Positions 6,146 through 7,109 of a stretch of 7,109 nt of DNA are shown one piece after another. The notes under the pieces were generated by a model. It worked only from the letters and a program-made list of their open reading frames with translations, had not been told where the DNA came from and searched no databases. Position numbers and translations under genes: made by a program. Source of the stretch: Methylobacteriaceae bacterium (GTDB lineage: Bacteria; Pseudomonadota; Alphaproteobacteria; Rhizobiales; Beijerinckiaceae); NCBI GenBank assembly GCA_031272615.1, contig JAISTL010000190.1, positions 1 through 7,109 on the forward strand, in the 5' to 3' direction. Every line of letters begins with the position of its first letter. Position 1 is the first letter of the stretch.

Positions 6146-6238
6146 GGACGCGACGGCAAACAATCGGACAGGCATAAAATCGACATACTGTTCAGGTTTG
6201 TCGTGTGAAGGGTTTGAGACGGAGACGGGAAAGACGCA

Positions 6239-6883
6239 ATGGCAAGCTTCGGGACACAGTTCAACAACCGTTTTCTTGTGCCGGGCTTTGTTTTCATCGG
6301 TATCGTGATGGGTTCCATTTCGTTGTCAGCCAAGGAGTTTCCCGATCTTTCCAAGGGTGGCCCACCGATCGTGTTCCTGACGGAAGACGAAGCTGAACCC
6401 GATCGGGATGTGCCGGCTCGTGAGTGGAAATCTCCTTATTGCACTGTCTGGGATGACGGGTGCACGCAGTGCCGCCGAAAAGATGAAAATTCTGAACCCG
6501 ACTGTGAGCCGATAAAGGAAAGTTCAAGCTGCGTACAAGATCTCGTGGAGTGTAAACAACGTGATGAACTGTTGGTTGCAAAGTATTGCGCCAAATTTAC
6601 TGTAAGCACAACTTGTACTTCCAATTACCCATTTCAAAGGTATGGGGGGGAAGGGGATATCAAACCGGCCGTTGGCTCACGTGGACTTGGCGTAGGTGGC
6701 GATGGATACCATATGTTCCAAGAGATGAAAGGAAACCATATATCGTTGGGCATGGAAGTTTTCATCACGGGTGTAGTCGTAAGTTATCAAACTTATACAT
6801 TCATAAAATTAAGTTTCGTAAAGAGACCTATCTCGTTACACAATGCGATCCTTGGAAACCGGAAGACTATGAGTGGTTTGTAA
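6239..6883 (+). CDS. Exported eight-cysteine protein, probably frameshifted near its C-terminus
   Basis: A 214-residue reading frame whose family I cannot name. Residues 1-31 look like a signal peptide: one Arg (R11), a hydrophobic run F12-L29 and small residues before a cut around 26-31. A cysteine-rich region follows with Cys at 68, 75, 78, 89, 98, 105, 117 and 126, opening with CTVWDDGCTQCRR (68-80). A CxxWxDGCxxC start with spaced pairs suggests a disulfide-bonded periplasmic domain. A Gly-rich stretch (146-155) and a beta-like segment (170-186) follow. From about residue 187 the sequence loses protein character, while the overlapping frame (to 7068) looks real, so the true protein is probably about 276 residues, restored by one extra base around 6780-6815. 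The start has a modest SD GGGA (6227-6230), eight bases before the ATG. Composition is AT-richer than the neighbours (6781-6840 has 16 G/C of 60, against 42 of 60 at 5101-5160), hinting at acquisition. Confidence 0.55.
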   Translation: MASFGTQFNNRFLVPGFVFIGIVMGSISLSAKEFPDLSKGGPPIVFLTEDEAEPDRDVPAREWKSPYCTVWDDGCTQCRRKDENSEPDCEPIKESSSCVQDLVECKQRDELLVAKYCAKFTVSTTCTSNYPFQRYGGEGDIKPAVGSRGLGVGGDGYHMFQEMKGNHISLGMEVFITGVVVSYQTYTFIKLSFVKRPISLHNAILGNRKTMSGL

Positions 6884-7068
6884 CCACCGGAAAACTATTG
6901 CACTTTACCGGGGAAAATTCACTTGATACTGAAGAAGATTTTCAATTAGTCAAGAGGGCGGGTTCCGACGAGTTGGTGCCTGATCATTATCCCTATACCG
7001 AAAACTTTTATGGAAAGGCGTTTCCCAAACCTCCACAACTGCGTCTTCCATACGCTCCAAACTGGTGA
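6586..7068 (+). pseudogene. Continuation frame of the exported Cys-rich protein (C-terminal part)
   Basis: This frame is open from the ATG at 6586 to the TGA at 7066-7068, 160 codons, but there is no SD before 6586. Its first 70 codons look like out-of-frame reading: six Trp within 14 codons and several AGG/AGA. From about 6800 it becomes convincing: KIKFRKETYLVTQCDPW, then EDYEWFVTTGKLLHFTGEN, an acidic stretch, and a Pro- and Tyr-rich tail ending PYAPNW. It is best read as the C-terminal third of the gene starting at 6239, displaced by a -1 shift. I cannot tell a decayed gene from a sequencing or assembly error. As an independent gene it is unlikely. Confidence 0.4.
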
Positions 7069-7109
7069 ACGGAGGCTCGGGGAAATCAGCGGCATGTTGG
7101 GGCGGTTGC

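Noticed and set aside
6175..6180. TAAAAT as a -10 for the exported-protein gene
   Set aside because: The hexamer matches five of six bases, but no -35-like sequence lies 16-18 bases upstream, so I did not list a promoter.
7094..7109. Possible start of another gene (ATG at 7094, GGGGA at 7079-7083)
   Set aside because: Only five codons are visible before the window ends, so coding cannot be judged. I specifically considered dnaA and cannot support it.
1..7109. CRISPR arrays, tRNA/rRNA genes, insertion sequences
   Set aside because: No regularly spaced repeats, no tRNA-like cloverleaf or CCA end, and no transposase or terminal inverted repeats were seen on reading both strands.

Overview
The window reads as chromosomal DNA from a GC-rich alphaproteobacterium, most likely Rhodospirillales-like. 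This rests on the character of UbiE, Fpg/MutM and S20, and on gene order. In many alphaproteobacteria ubiE and mutM lie divergently next to each other, and mutM-(other gene)-rpsT leads into dnaA near the replication origin. The lineage is an inference from sequence style and synteny, not from a search.

Layout. Bases 1-595 (minus) hold the N-terminal 198 codons of the quinone methyltransferase ubiE, cut by the window edge. Bases 731-1453 (plus) encode an AraC/XylS-type regulator with an N-terminal cupin sensor. Convergent with it, 1474-1866 (minus) encodes a small single-domain cupin. This pair sits between ubiE and mutM. Bases 2001-2864 (plus) encode formamidopyrimidine-DNA glycosylase (mutM/fpg). 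Bases 3143-4603 (plus) encode a CbxX/CfxQ-type AAA+ ATPase with an N-terminal domain I do not recognise. Bases 4682-5539 (plus) encode a TSUP (TauE/SafE, DUF81) membrane transporter. Bases 5749-6033 encode ribosomal protein S20 (rpsT), with a good sigma70-type promoter, a long structured leader and a textbook intrinsic terminator.

From about 6091 the character changes. After the terminator and two DnaA-box-like 9-mers comes an AT-richer reading frame (from 6239) for an exported, eight-cysteine protein. Its frame stops at 6883, but the overlapping frame stays open to 7068 and looks like the rest of the same protein. This suggests a frameshift (mutation, sequencing error or, less likely, recoding). 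A dnaA gene expected after rpsT is not seen before the window ends.

How the parts relate. ubiE, mutM and rpsT are housekeeping genes. The AraC regulator and cupin are probably a small regulatory pair; a similar ATGGC-(T)-A-TTTT box lies in front of both. The AAA+ gene and the transporter are co-directional but separated by 78 bases, with no evidence of a joint function. I see no complete defence, secretion or mobile system. The points most worth a second look are the N-terminal domain of the AAA+ protein, the structured rpsT leader and the frameshifted cysteine-rich gene.
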